20,505 bases of DNA from Purshia tridentata (lineage: Eukaryota; Streptophyta; Magnoliopsida; Rosales; Rosaceae), in NCBI GenBank assembly GCA_003254885.1, contig QANT01002557.1, forward strand, positions 1-20,505, in the 5' to 3' direction. This document shows positions 1 to 13,318 of the stretch, one piece after another. The notes under the pieces are model-generated. The model saw only the letters and a program-made list of their open reading frames with translations. It had not been told where the DNA came from and ran no database searches. Numbering within the stretch: the stretch's first letter is position 1; each line of letters opens with the position of its first letter. A program made the translations under genes and the position numbers.

Positions 1-203
1 TTTTTTCTCCATTATCTTCCAAAAGTGTAGTCAAGAGACCATCACCACCCATTTTTTCTTTGTTCTCCCACAGCACCCCCCGACACACTATATATATATT
101 TATTTATTTATTTTTTTCTCCATTATCTTCCAAAAGTGTAGTCAAGGGACCATTCTCCTATCACTCATTTTTTCTTTATTCTCCCGCAGCACCCCCTACA
201 CAA
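1..203. repeat. two-copy tandem duplication, about 111-bp offset
   Basis: The block starting CTCCATTATCTTCC at 7 recurs at 118 with few changes. Both copies continue through AAAAGTGTAGTCAAG and a CATTTTTTCTTT tract to CAGCACCCCC. The second copy has about 8 extra bases after GACCAT. The spacer between them is a TA/TTTA simple repeat (about 89-114). Confidence 0.85.
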
Positions 204-535
204 TTCCCTTCTTTTTCTTTTTCATTCTTTGAGTTTGCTCTTGCCCAGTTGCCCCGCAAACCCCCTCCCTCATATTTTTTTCTTCCTTCATTCATTATCT
301 ATGGTTTTCAATTTCTCCTCCTCTCTCTTACTCCATCAGCCATCTCAGGTTCTCACACAATATTATCTTCTCTCTCCTCTGTCTCCATCTCCTCGACCTT
401 ACTTCTCATTCTATCTCGGATCCTCTCAGTCCGATATGGTGGCAGGCAAACCAGGGGGTGAAAACCACCCAACAACGCTCCCTTCCTCCTCCATCTCTTC
501 TTGTGATTAAAAGCAGAAAAAAGCCAAGAATCCTA
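204..535 (+). other. pyrimidine-rich leader-like stretch, no gene recognised
   Basis: The stretch is dominated by TC-rich runs similar to plant 5' leaders. A 24-codon reading frame starts at ATG 436 (MVAGKPGGENHPTT...) and ends at 510. Nothing matches a family I recognise, and no PAO N-terminal exon is present. Confidence 0.4.
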
Positions 536-559
536 AAATCCAGGCTGAAGATTCTAAAA

Positions 560-735
560 AAATTCACCGAAATTTCAAAAAATTTCGCAAAATTTTGCCC
601 AGATTCAACGTTAGCTTTACTCGAAATTTCCACCAAAATTTAGTCGAAATTTCTCCGAAAACTAATTGGGTATGTGCTAAAATTTCCATACTCTGAAAAA
701 ATGAAAATTTCGCCGAAATTTCTGAAATTTAACAC
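560..735. repeat. clustered GAAATTTC palindromes
   Basis: The 8-bp palindrome GAAATTTC occurs at 569-576, 623-630, 646-653 and 715-722, among many partial AAATTTC/GAAATTT copies, often preceded by C or CCG. The spacing is irregular, so this is a degenerate low-complexity repeat rather than a strict satellite. Confidence 0.7.
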
Positions 736-1970
736 CTTGGATCAACCAATACTTTTGTTTTATTTGTGTACACGAGATTGGATCTTTTTAAATTTGCTGC
801 GTCATATCAAATTTCGAGCATGGTTAATGAGTATCATATATTCAAGTTTTTTTATTTTTATAAACACGTCACGTGTTTTAGCCAGTAATAAAACAAAAGA
901 CTAGACACGTGTTACTTGTTACTTTGTTAGCAAACAATTATCTAATTTGTTCAAGCAAAATAACAAATTTATAATTTGTTTTCCTGGTTGAAATTTGAGG
1001 CTCTTTTTGTTTTAATCTCGAATAAATATAATTAAGGGACATCGTTATCGATCCAAAACTGACAAAAAAAAAGTCTTTGCAAAACTTTATAGTGTGGATA
1101 ATTGCTTAAAAAAGGTAAACTTATGTTCCTCACTTTTTTCGTGGGAAATGGTAACGTCAAAATTGAATATTTTATTTAAATAAAAAATTGATGGACTTTT
1201 TTATTTTAAAATTTTTTTTGTAATCAATGTACAGATTGGGTGTTTTTACTTTTATGCGAATCTTGAAAGAGAACTTATCTGAACAACTTGAAATGCATTT
1301 CTTGCTATTATTTTTGTTGATTCAATGCATTTGTTGGTGGTGTGACAATTTTAGTTTGAAATCATCCAGAAAAAAGTCGATCTCAAATTATTTGGAACCT
1401 TAGCTTTGGATGACATTAAACAGAAATGATGAAAATGGATCTTTGATCAGCTTCATTCCACATCTTCCATGTGCTGAGCCTGAGACTTGGTTTTGGTTTT
1501 TATTTTCTTTAGATATTTTGTTTCAATCCTACAGCCATGAAGACACATGATCCTTGAGACCTTTAAACGCCCTTTTGCCACTCATAAATTAGTGGGCCCC
1601 AACAGTCCAAGTTTCCATTACTTTGCAGCAGTGTCCTCCATCCCTTATGACCGAAGAACAATAAACGTTGAGGTGAAATGTCAAATCGGCTCCGAATAAG
1701 AACGCCAAAAATAGGGAGTCTTTGTCACTTTTCTCAAGTTAGTGGACTGTTGCCTTCACCTCCCCAATTGCTATAATTCACTGTGAAATTTAGAAAAATT
1801 CCATAAATGGATAATGGGTCTGAATTCTGAACAGATTCTTCTTCAATAAATCTTTCCCCTTTCAGACTGCACAGTTTTTCTTAGTTTGACTGGTCAGGAT
1901 CTTATGGGCACATTTAATATGAATATTAATTAATATTATGAAGATGATTTCATGCATGATTTTGGGGCAG
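736..1970. other. AT-rich non-coding DNA upstream of first visible PAO exon
   Basis: No conserved PAO N-terminal exon or other gene was found here on either strand. The sequence reads as intron or intergenic DNA. It contains palindromic CACGTG motifs at 870-875 and 906-911. If the PAO gene is intact, this is the 3' part of an intron longer than 1.97 kb. Confidence 0.55.
862..912. promoter_or_regulatory. paired G-box (CACGTG) palindromes
   Basis: AAACACGT-C-ACGTGTTT (862-878) is a perfect odd palindrome containing CACGTG at 870-875. ACACGTGT follows at 905-912. G-boxes bind bZIP and bHLH factors in plants (established). Whether these sites regulate anything here is unknown, because no promoter is established upstream of the PAO exons. 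Confidence 0.35.
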
Positions 1971-6255
<4,285 letters not shown>

Positions 6256-6530
6256 ACAAACCTCATTTTGATGATGAAAAGATGAGTTTGAATCTAGTTT
6301 CTGTTTAGTCCTTGATGCCATTCATACAGTAGAGAATGAAGTGAGATACTACAGGAGCAACATAGTGTAGAAAGATCATGTGTGGAGGTGCTAGGTTTTG
6401 GATTTCGAAGAGAATTGGTGCATGTGGGGGCATACATACATAGTAGTCCATTGTTGTAGTCATTGAGATCAAGGAGAAAAAAAGGGCGTTAAAGTTCAGA
6501 TTGTAATTGTACCTCTACTTAATGTTAACA
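6256..6530 (+). other. PAO 3' untranslated region (approximate)
   Basis: Follows the TAG. No canonical AATAAA is obvious. A TTGTAATTGTA element at 6501-6511 is typical of plant polyadenylation regions, so the end is placed near 6530 by inference. The next 150 bp (to 6684) is AT-rich spacer. Confidence 0.5.
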
Positions 6531-6684
6531 CAAGAAAGAACCTTTCTCTTCTTTTTTTTTTCCTTCTAGTATTTCTATTTGGTTAATCTTATATATTCAA
6601 AGATTCTTAGGTTAGATTACGTTTTCTATAATTTTTTTTGTTACATTAGATGGAATCAAACCCTAGATCTAGTCTAATCAATCA

Positions 6685-6800
6685 CACTACAAGAAAAACA
6701 AGATTGGGCTACGAACTCATTTTGTCGCCCAAAGTGACTTTTCGTCGCCCAAGGTTTGGGGCGATGAAAAAACCAATTCATCACGCAAACAACATCGCTC
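6685..6800 (+). mobile_element. CACTA (En/Spm-type) transposon left terminus, unpaired
   Basis: The sequence starts CACTACAAGAAAAACAAG, the conserved CACTA terminus, preceded by candidate target triplet TCA (6682-6684). Subterminal repeats typical of the superfamily follow: TCGCCCAA twice (about 6725 and 6744) and an inverted GGGGCGATGA. No transposase is readable downstream and no matching right end with the same subterminal motif lies in the window, so the internal boundary is arbitrary. Confidence 0.65.
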
Positions 6801-7870
6801 TTAGTGCTTTAATCCTAGATCGTTAGTTTAATATTAATCAATGAATAGTAGCTACATGATAAAAAATAAAAATTAAAAAAAAAAGCTTTGTTGATCTAGA
6901 CCATTGATTTGCAACGGTTAACAGATCCAGACCGTGTGTCCTTCACACGAGGAGTTGTCACGCAGGCCCATGCATGTCAAATGCTTTTTACTTTTTATTT
7001 CTTTCCAATTTCACCCTTAAACAAAAGCTTTATTCCTAGTAATTGGCCCCACACCCCACCCACAAAAAGTAACTGGCCTAAATAAAACCAAAAGGATGAA
7101 GAAGTAATTTTGCCACTCTCATTTCTCTCTCCTTTGTGTGTCAAAAAGTAGATCACATATGTGAGTGGGGTGTAGGGTCCACCTTCTATTGCTCTAAGCT
7201 TTTATGGCTCTCAAACAATCCTATGCATGGGTCTCATCTATCACTCTTAATGGGATCACTCTCATTTTTCGGAACCACTAAAAGAGATTGAGAGCAATAT
7301 GATACCCATAAATTGCTCTCAAATGGCTTTAGGTCTAACCACTGTAAATGATCTTAAATTCTCATACTTATTTATGTTTTGGTGGAGTGTTACATTGAAA
7401 AAAAAAATAGATGTTTTGTCTTCAATGACATTAAATTAGTTTTTCTCTTAGAAGAAATATTTTATATCACTGCTTGCCAATTGATTGTGAGCCCATTATT
7501 GGTGAAGATGTTTTTTGTGCGGATAGAGCATGTATATATGTCTATGCTATTTGGGTATATATGAAGGAAGTGATATTGAAAGAGAGAGTAAGATTCGTTT
7601 GACATGGCTACAGGAAAATTTCAAAATATTTTCTAAAGGTATGGATGAGCTCATTGAATGTGTTCGAGCCCCTATTTTAAACCTCATTGGTTCCGTTATC
7701 CTTCTAGATAAGTCTGGAAATTCTCAACATATGTAATAAACATCTTTACATGTAATAAAAATATGTATGTTCGTAATAAAAATTAGTGTAAATTGACTAT
7801 AGATCCAAATTTTAAAAGATTATTAACTTAAAATATAGGATAGTAAGTGTAAGTACATTCTAATTTTGTT
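6801..7870. other. AT-rich intergenic DNA, no gene recognised
   Basis: May include the interior of the CACTA element starting at 6685. There are short repeats (three TGTAATAAA-like copies between about 7733 and 7780) and a segment around 7190-7340 with repeated GAGAGCAAT/TTGCTCTC-type sequence that may be an old MITE end. No transposase motif was seen. Confidence 0.4.
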
Positions 7871-8930
7871 AGTTCTTTTATTAGTTCTTTCTCATTTCCC
7901 TCTCTTCCCACTCGACTATCTTTACTCTGTTCTCTTTCCATCGTGTGTGGTGTAGTGTGTTCTCTCTCTCTTCCTCCCTATGTCATCCACTCGCCCTGAC
8001 TCATGCCTAAACACCTCAGATTGCCAAGAACCCGATCGTTGGGCTTACTAGCTATCTGCATTTGCTTTGGAGGAACTCTTTTAAGGCTTTTCAGACATCC
8101 CCAAAATTCCTAAAAGGACTCGCAGCCCCAAATATCATTATTTTAACTTGATCATCTCCGCTCATAAAAAATTGTTTGCATTTATTCAGCCTTTGTCCAG
8201 GTTAATTTGCTCATAGTCAAATTGGGTGTCAACTGGATCTTATTTTCTCTTCTTGAGAGCTTACTAGTAGGTGATCAGCCTAAACTCTACCCGAGTGTTA
8301 TTTCTCTACTATTTCATTTGGCTGTATAGGTTGTCTACACATTGCAAGTGGCCGTTGTGGCGAATCTGAACCTGTTTGGTAGCCTCCGTGCGTTCTGGCT
8401 AATACGGTAGAGAGAGCTTGCTTGTAGATGCACGATCTTGAAGCTGAATGGTCACAAGGACCAAGCCCTTTTCTTCAACTGGCGAGCCCTCAAACCCAAA
8501 AGCCATCCATCATTTTGATTAATCTTGCTTTTTTCTAGCTGCCATTTTGATTAATCTTTCTCTTTCTCCCTTGCTGTCCAGCAAAGAGCCAACTACCTTC
8601 ATATTTCAGCTACTTCTTTTTGCATCTCTCCTAGCCTCCTAGCACGCGACATATGGTGAAGCATAACTGCCAGCCTTTCTTGTGTTGTCTTCCCTCTCCT
8701 CTCTCAATCTCTCTCACACCACCACATGTCTCTCATCCCATATATTTTGGCTGCTTTTTTTTAGCACTTTTCTCCCCTTCCTATCCTTTTACCTACCAAA
8801 AGATCTTCCTAGTTTTAGTATTTCTCTTAAGATTTCTCTCAAAGCTTTTTGGCCATGATTATAGAGAGATAATAGAAGGATCTTTTATTAATGTACATTT
8901 TAATTAAAGGTTAATTGACTTTAAATACCA
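7871..8930. other. GC-richer and TC-rich segment of unknown origin
   Basis: Base composition is less AT-rich than its flanks between about 7960 and 8520, with TC-rich tracts at about 7870-7980 and 8660-8790. A short minus-strand frame near 8510-8400 starts MAFGFEGSPVEEKG and stops after about 35 codons. I do not recognise a family. It could be captured gene sequence inside a transposon or old leader DNA. Confidence 0.3.
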
Positions 8931-9569
8931 AATTTCAATAATTTTTTAGTTTAGGTACTAAAATTTAATAGTATTTTAGATTAGGTACTAGTTGAAAAGT
9001 CAAACATGATAATATAGTAAAGGGCACTATAATTCACAAATATTATGTCTCTCTTCTTCTTTCTCTTTTATTTATTTTATTTGCTCTTAGTATAGATGTT
9101 ATTTTATTTCTCTTATTCTTATTTTGTTTCTAAATTCATGGGTGGTCACTAAACCTCCTTACCAAGGTGAGGGTGAAGCATCAGTATGAATATTATCAAA
9201 GTAAATCTTTACTTATATTTGTTCTAATGACCTCAAAAATTGACCAATCATTTTCTAAGTTAGGTTAGATTTAAAGTAATTAAATTTTACACCGTGTATT
9301 TATTTTTATCTAACATCCCTTGGGTTCGATCTCACTCTTCTCCAAACCTTTACTGCAAAAATTTATTCTATTGCAAGTAAATTATAAATAAAAATTTACA
9401 CCAATTTTTCTCAGTTTGGGCTACAATTTAAAGCAACCTAAAAATGATTACGCCCATCCTTCCTTGCTTAATTTTAAGCCCAAAATTTTCGAGAATCTTT
9501 TAGAACTTTGACTTTCATTTCCTAGTCTTATTAGGATTCTTTCTAAAACTAGAATTCCTTATTTAACTT
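8931..9569. other. AT-rich intergenic DNA with repeat-like pieces
   Basis: A GTTTAGGTACTAAAATTT / TAGATTAGGTACTAG direct duplication lies around 8950-8992. A CCTTGGGTTCGATCTCAC segment near 9318-9335 resembles sequences common in plant retroelements. No gene seen. Confidence 0.4.
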
Positions 9570-10170
9570 TGATTTTGACTTTCACCATNATTGTTGATGC
9601 TAAAATTCTTGCTGGGCCTAACTTTAACAATCAACAATGAATCAATCAACTACAAGCCCACCGCTCGAACTTCGCGCTTGCTTCGAACTTCTTTGTCTCC
9701 TCGAATGATTGAAAACCTCCCGTGGGGTGTACCTGCAATGACACTCCGATGCCAAAATGAGTGAAATAACCCTTGAGTGTTTCTTAGTAAATCTTTTCTC
9801 TTGCTAAGTTTCTGTTTTTCCGTCCCTTTTCACGGGATCGCAACATCTCTTATATAGCAAAAATTATCCTACCGTTACCTTCGCGCCATTTTCTTCCCGT
9901 TATTCTTCTTTAATGCATTTGATCGTTGGCGCCTTTATTCGGGTTCGTGGGTCATTAAGGACGAGATTTATATGGGTTCTGTTTTTAATATTTTACCGTT
10001 TTTCTACCTTGGGTTTTAATTTGTATGAACCTTTTGGGCCTTACTATGTGATTGGGCTTCCCTTCAGCTGGGCCTGGTTCTACTTCCCCATTCTGGGCTC
10101 GGGCCCAATTATTTCTATCGCCCACAACCATCTTGCCCATCTTACCTCCCAACATAAATAAGACTATTTC
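9570..10170 (+). mobile_element. probable transposable-element fragment, class unresolved
   Basis: Sharply more GC-rich than its surroundings. It contains a ACCTGCAATGACACTCCGAT block (about 9730-9749) that I associate with dispersed plant repeats, a TTATATAG box near 9850, and GGGCC-rich stretches around 10036-10110. The open frames at 9913-10161 and 10052-10246 show no recognisable domain. Element type and true ends cannot be set by eye. Confidence 0.35.
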
Positions 10171-10569
10171 TCCTACTAGGGAGGATACTAATCATAGCAA
10201 AAACAAAATTTCCACAATGATTGCAAATCTCTTCGATATCATTTGAGAAAGATATATAACTTATAACTTCAAAACTAGAGTAGATGTTGGTTATAAAAAT
10301 GTAAAAGCCTATAACTAGATATATACTTTTATTTATTTATGTAGTATGCATGTATGGAATGATTTATGTAAATGTTATTGTATAACTTTATGTATGCATG
10401 TTATTCGTGTAATTTTATAGTTGTATTTGATTTAGTAGAAATATTAATATTTTTGTTTTCTTATTTATTATTTGATATATTCTAATTTTATTTGATGATT
10501 AGTTAATTTAGTTAATTATTTTTGTCATTATAATTTTATTATTATTATTATTTTTAAATAATAATTACT
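10171..10569. other. AT-rich spacer
   Basis: Long A/T runs with TTATT/ATTTAT simple sequence and no coding-like reading frame of note. It may be the interior of the CACTA element ending at 10922. Confidence 0.45.
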
Positions 10570-10922
10570 TTCTGCCAATAATGAGTATTTTCGACGGATT
10601 TGAGGACAATGACTAGCGGATATGTCCACTAGAAATGAGTATTTCTGACGGATGGGTAGTGTCTTTACCGGCGGACTAATCTGGCAGTAATATTTTTAGC
10701 GATTTCGCTTGTCTCTACTATGTCATCGACCGTGAGTCAAAAAGTCTTATTTTTGGCAGCATATGTGCACTTATCCGCTGGAAATATTTATTACCGACAG
10801 AGTTATTTTCAACAGTGAGCGTATACGCCACTCATAACATTTTCGGCGGATTTTAAATTTGCTACTAATTAGTTATTTCTAGCGGTTTTCATCCGCTAGA
10901 CACTGCTAATATTGTTGTAGTG
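10570..10922 (-). mobile_element. CACTA transposon right terminus with subterminal repeats
   Basis: The sequence ends ATTGTTGTAGTG, reverse complement CACTACAACAAT, a CACTA-type terminus. Upstream lie many short subterminal motifs in both orientations: GACGGAT (10593, 10647), CGGCGGA (near 10669 and 10844), AGCGGA (10615), ATCCGCT (10772), and an AGCGG...CCGCT inverted pair at 10881-10897. This array is diagnostic for the superfamily. The subterminal motif differs from that of the end at 6685, and the flanking triplets (TCA and TAT) do not match, so they are probably different elements. Confidence 0.7.
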
Positions 10923-10941
10923 TATTTCTTTGCCATATGGA

Positions 10942-11200
10942 ATGGTATTAATCAAGTTGTTCCAACTTTTTGAAATTAATTTGGATGAGGAAATTGAAAA
11001 ACAGTCTACAAAGCGTATTGATTTTTATAACGAAAGAACCCTGCGTAGGCTTCATTATGAGTTGAAGAATACTTAATGAGTACCTAAGTCTAAGAATAAG
11101 AATGTTACAGCTAATAGCAAATGAAGAAGAGAACCAGCTTCTTTTGGAAAAACCTACTCTTAGAACTTTGGGATATAAATTTGAGATTTCTAACATTTAA
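10942..11200 (+). pseudogene. coding-like remnant split by a frameshift, family unknown
   Basis: Two adjacent plus-strand frames have charged, protein-like composition. Frame 1 runs from ATG 10942 to TAA 11076 (MVLIKLFQLFEINLDEEIE, later NERTLRRLHYELKNT). The +1 frame is open from 11066 to TAA 11200 (RILNEYLSLRIRMLQLIANE, later PTLRTLGYKFEISNI). Joined by a single frameshift near 11066 they would give about 85 residues. No family is recognised. It lies 20 bp beyond a CACTA end. An 83-codon minus frame covers the same DNA, so chance openness in AT-rich DNA cannot be excluded. Confidence 0.3.
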
Positions 11201-11433
11201 GATTCAATTTTAGGTGTTATTAGTTGTTTGCAAGTCGGTGTTCCTATCTATTTTTGAATTGCACTTATTCAATTCGGTGTTCCTATCTTCTTTTGAAACT
11301 CAAAGATACTACAAATCAAACAAATTAGTTTTATTTATGTGCTAATTATGGTTCACATATATAAATCTAAAAGGGGGTTAAGCTATTGAGCTCCTTTTAG
11401 ATATAATATTAGTACATAGTTCGAAATTTCAAT
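11201..11433. other. AT-rich spacer, possible remnant LTR end
   Basis: Contains a 20-bp-scale duplication of TCGGTGTTCCTATCT (about 11235 and 11275). If the site at 11434 is a primer-binding site, the sequence just before it would be the 3' end of an LTR, but no partner LTR is seen. Confidence 0.3.
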
Positions 11434-11445
11434 TGGCATCAAAGC
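11434..11445 (+). other. degenerate initiator-Met tRNA primer-binding-like site
   Basis: TGGCATCAAAGC differs at two positions from TGGTATCAGAGC, the primer-binding site used by most plant Copia retrotransposons (established). A decayed reading frame follows about 180 bp downstream, which fits a retroelement layout. Two mismatches over 12 bp in AT-rich DNA make a chance match possible. Confidence 0.3.
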
Positions 11446-11618
11446 ACGTACACTGGTGTAAGTATTAGCTAGTGTGATCCTTATATAATTTGTTTGTTTG
11501 ATTATTTGTTTATTTGTTTGTAATTTATTTTGTGCATTTTCTAAGTATGAACCATTACTAATCTATTAACTCTTATGCTTGATATCAAAGTTGATCATAA
11601 ATATTGTGCCGCCGCTAA

Positions 11619-11800
11619 GTAAAAATAATTGAATTTTTGACATACTACTACATATCTTTCACAAGTGTAAACTTAATCAATGAGAAATTCAATATATTAA
11701 ATGGAAAAGTTATGACATTAGATGAAAGTATGAAAACTTTGGGACAAGAAGTTTCACAAATTAATTTGTGAAATCGTGGAACAAAAATTGGACAAAGCAT
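11619..11800 (+). pseudogene. decayed gag-like or unknown reading frame
   Basis: An open frame from 11619 encodes SFTSVNLINEKFNILNG and MTLDESMKTLGQEVSQINL before TGA. A single-base shift at that point continues as EIVEQKLDKA before TAA. Heptad-like hydrophobic spacing suggests a coiled-coil segment. Its position after a primer-binding-like site favours a gag remnant, but no capsid or zinc-knuckle motif is visible. Confidence 0.3.
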
Positions 11801-11928
11801 AACATTATACACTTTTAGGTAGTTAAAATTACTTAGCTCTATGTTTTTGTAATCAATTGAACTAAAAATTAACAATTTGTGAAATGTAGTACTCATCCAT
11901 ATTAGAATTTAGAACTCCTTTTGCAATA

Positions 11929-12414
11929 GGCCAAATTACATTTTTAGTCTCCATACTTTAACAAAAATTTCAGTCTCGTACTTTCATCACATTTGCAATT
12001 AGGTCCAAAGTATTAACTTCATTTATTTTTTAGACATAATATATTATGACAACACATATGAATGAATATTTTAGACATTTCATGATTAATACGGTCCAAA
12101 AAAATAATTTTAAATTCATAAAAAATATAATTAAGAAAGAAAGAAAATAAAAAATATTAATAATTAAGAAAAAAAGACATATGTCCAAATGTGATTGGAG
12201 AAAGTCACCCAGTTAATAAATTCTACTCATACGTAATTTAAAATGTCCAAATTAAAATATTAATGTTTCATCATATTTCATCAACAATTTAAATATAATT
12301 AATGATTTGGACCCAATTGCAAACGTAAGGAAAGTATGGGACTAAAATTTTCGAAATTAAAAGAATGGGACCAAAGTGAAACCTTTGTTAGGGGACTAAA
12401 AATGTAATTTAGCC
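11929..12414. mobile_element. MITE with terminal inverted repeats and imperfect 9-bp duplication
   Basis: The left end GGCCAAATTACATTTTTAGT and the reverse complement of the right end GGCTAAATTACATTTTTAGT agree at 19 of 20 positions, and similarity extends inward through the AGTCTCGTACTTTC / GAAAGTATGGGACT pair. Flanking 9-mers TTTGCAATA (11920-11928) and TTTGCGAAA (12415-12423) match at 7 of 9, suggesting a Mutator-like origin. The 486-bp interior is AT-rich with no coding potential. Confidence 0.75.
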
Positions 12415-12425
12415 TTTGCGAAATG

Positions 12426-12513
12426 ATGAATATGACATCTCCCCCTCAAATGACTCTTTGACCTGATGGTTATCATAGCATGAATATGATATCTCCCCCC
12501 TCAAATGGTCTTT
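12426..12513. repeat. 54-bp-period direct duplication
   Basis: ATGAATATGACATCTCCCCC at 12426 recurs as ATGAATATGATATCTCCCCC at 12480. Both continue into TCAAATG and a CTTT run. Two copies only. Confidence 0.75.
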
Positions 12514-13318
12514 ATGGTACCAGTAGCCTCTCGTTGTATGGTACCACTTATTTATTTGATCTCTAGGTGATTGTGGGAATCAATCATTAGCTCAAACCCT
12601 CAGAAGTTTATTGTTTCAATATCAAAACTCAAGTTGGCAGCCATCGTATATGGTGGCTGCTGCTCATTCCAGCCACTTTTTTGTCATATAATTATCATTT
12701 GTAAACCCTAGATATATTTGTGATAAATTGTTGATGTGGAACAGGTTGTGTGAGCTCGGCTTGATCTGAGTTCAACTGAATTTTGAACGGAAAACTGAAT
12801 CCAAATTGTTAAGCAGATAATTTCGATAAAACATTTGACTTATTTATGTTGATTTATCATTAAAATTTGAATTTAAATTAACTTTTCATTGATTCATCTA
12901 TCCTTTGTGTGTTCGTTAGGAAATGTTGGTCATTTTGCATAATCTAAATGAAATGTTCATTTGATTTGGTCAATCTCATGTGGTGACGATTTTGAACTAG
13001 GTTTTCCTTGGAACATAGGTAAGAGAGCTCTTGCTCTTTGGCTTGTATATGTTTATAAAAGGTATACGTATAAATATTACGTATATACTCAAATGTGTGC
13101 CTTGTTCGGATGGTGTGACTTGCTTGAGTTGTTCAACAATCATATGGTCGAGCACTTTCTTTGATACATAACTTGATAATCCTTAAACATATAGGCGGAT
13201 AAATTTTTTATTGTGTAAAGTGATATTTGAGATGATTGTGATGGCATGCTTACTTAATTGCTGGTAATGCTCTATTTAATGAGATGAGTTGTGACTATAT
13301 TGTTAGCCATTTATATTA
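12514..13318. other. intergenic DNA, nothing recognised
   Basis: AT-rich with scattered short open frames. The frame at 12961-13164 has no recognisable motif. No RNA gene or transposon terminus found. Confidence 0.45.

Noticed and set aside
229-510. 93-codon plus frame in TC-rich DNA
   Set aside because: Composition is driven by CT-rich sequence, no domain is visible, and the frame reads through leader-like DNA.
9313-9340. GGGTTCGATC resembling a tRNA B-box
   Set aside because: No A-box, acceptor stem or anticodon arm could be placed around it. It looks like repeat sequence.
9913-10246. Overlapping 82- and 64-codon plus frames
   Set aside because: No domain, and they lie in a repeat-like GC-rich block.
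6685-10922. A single 4.2-kb CACTA element
   Set aside because: Terminal repeats agree only over CACTACAA, subterminal motifs differ, and the flanking triplets do not match.
11648-11896. 82-codon minus-strand frame
   Set aside because: AT-rich chance opening; the plus strand of the same DNA has a more protein-like composition, though that too is decayed.
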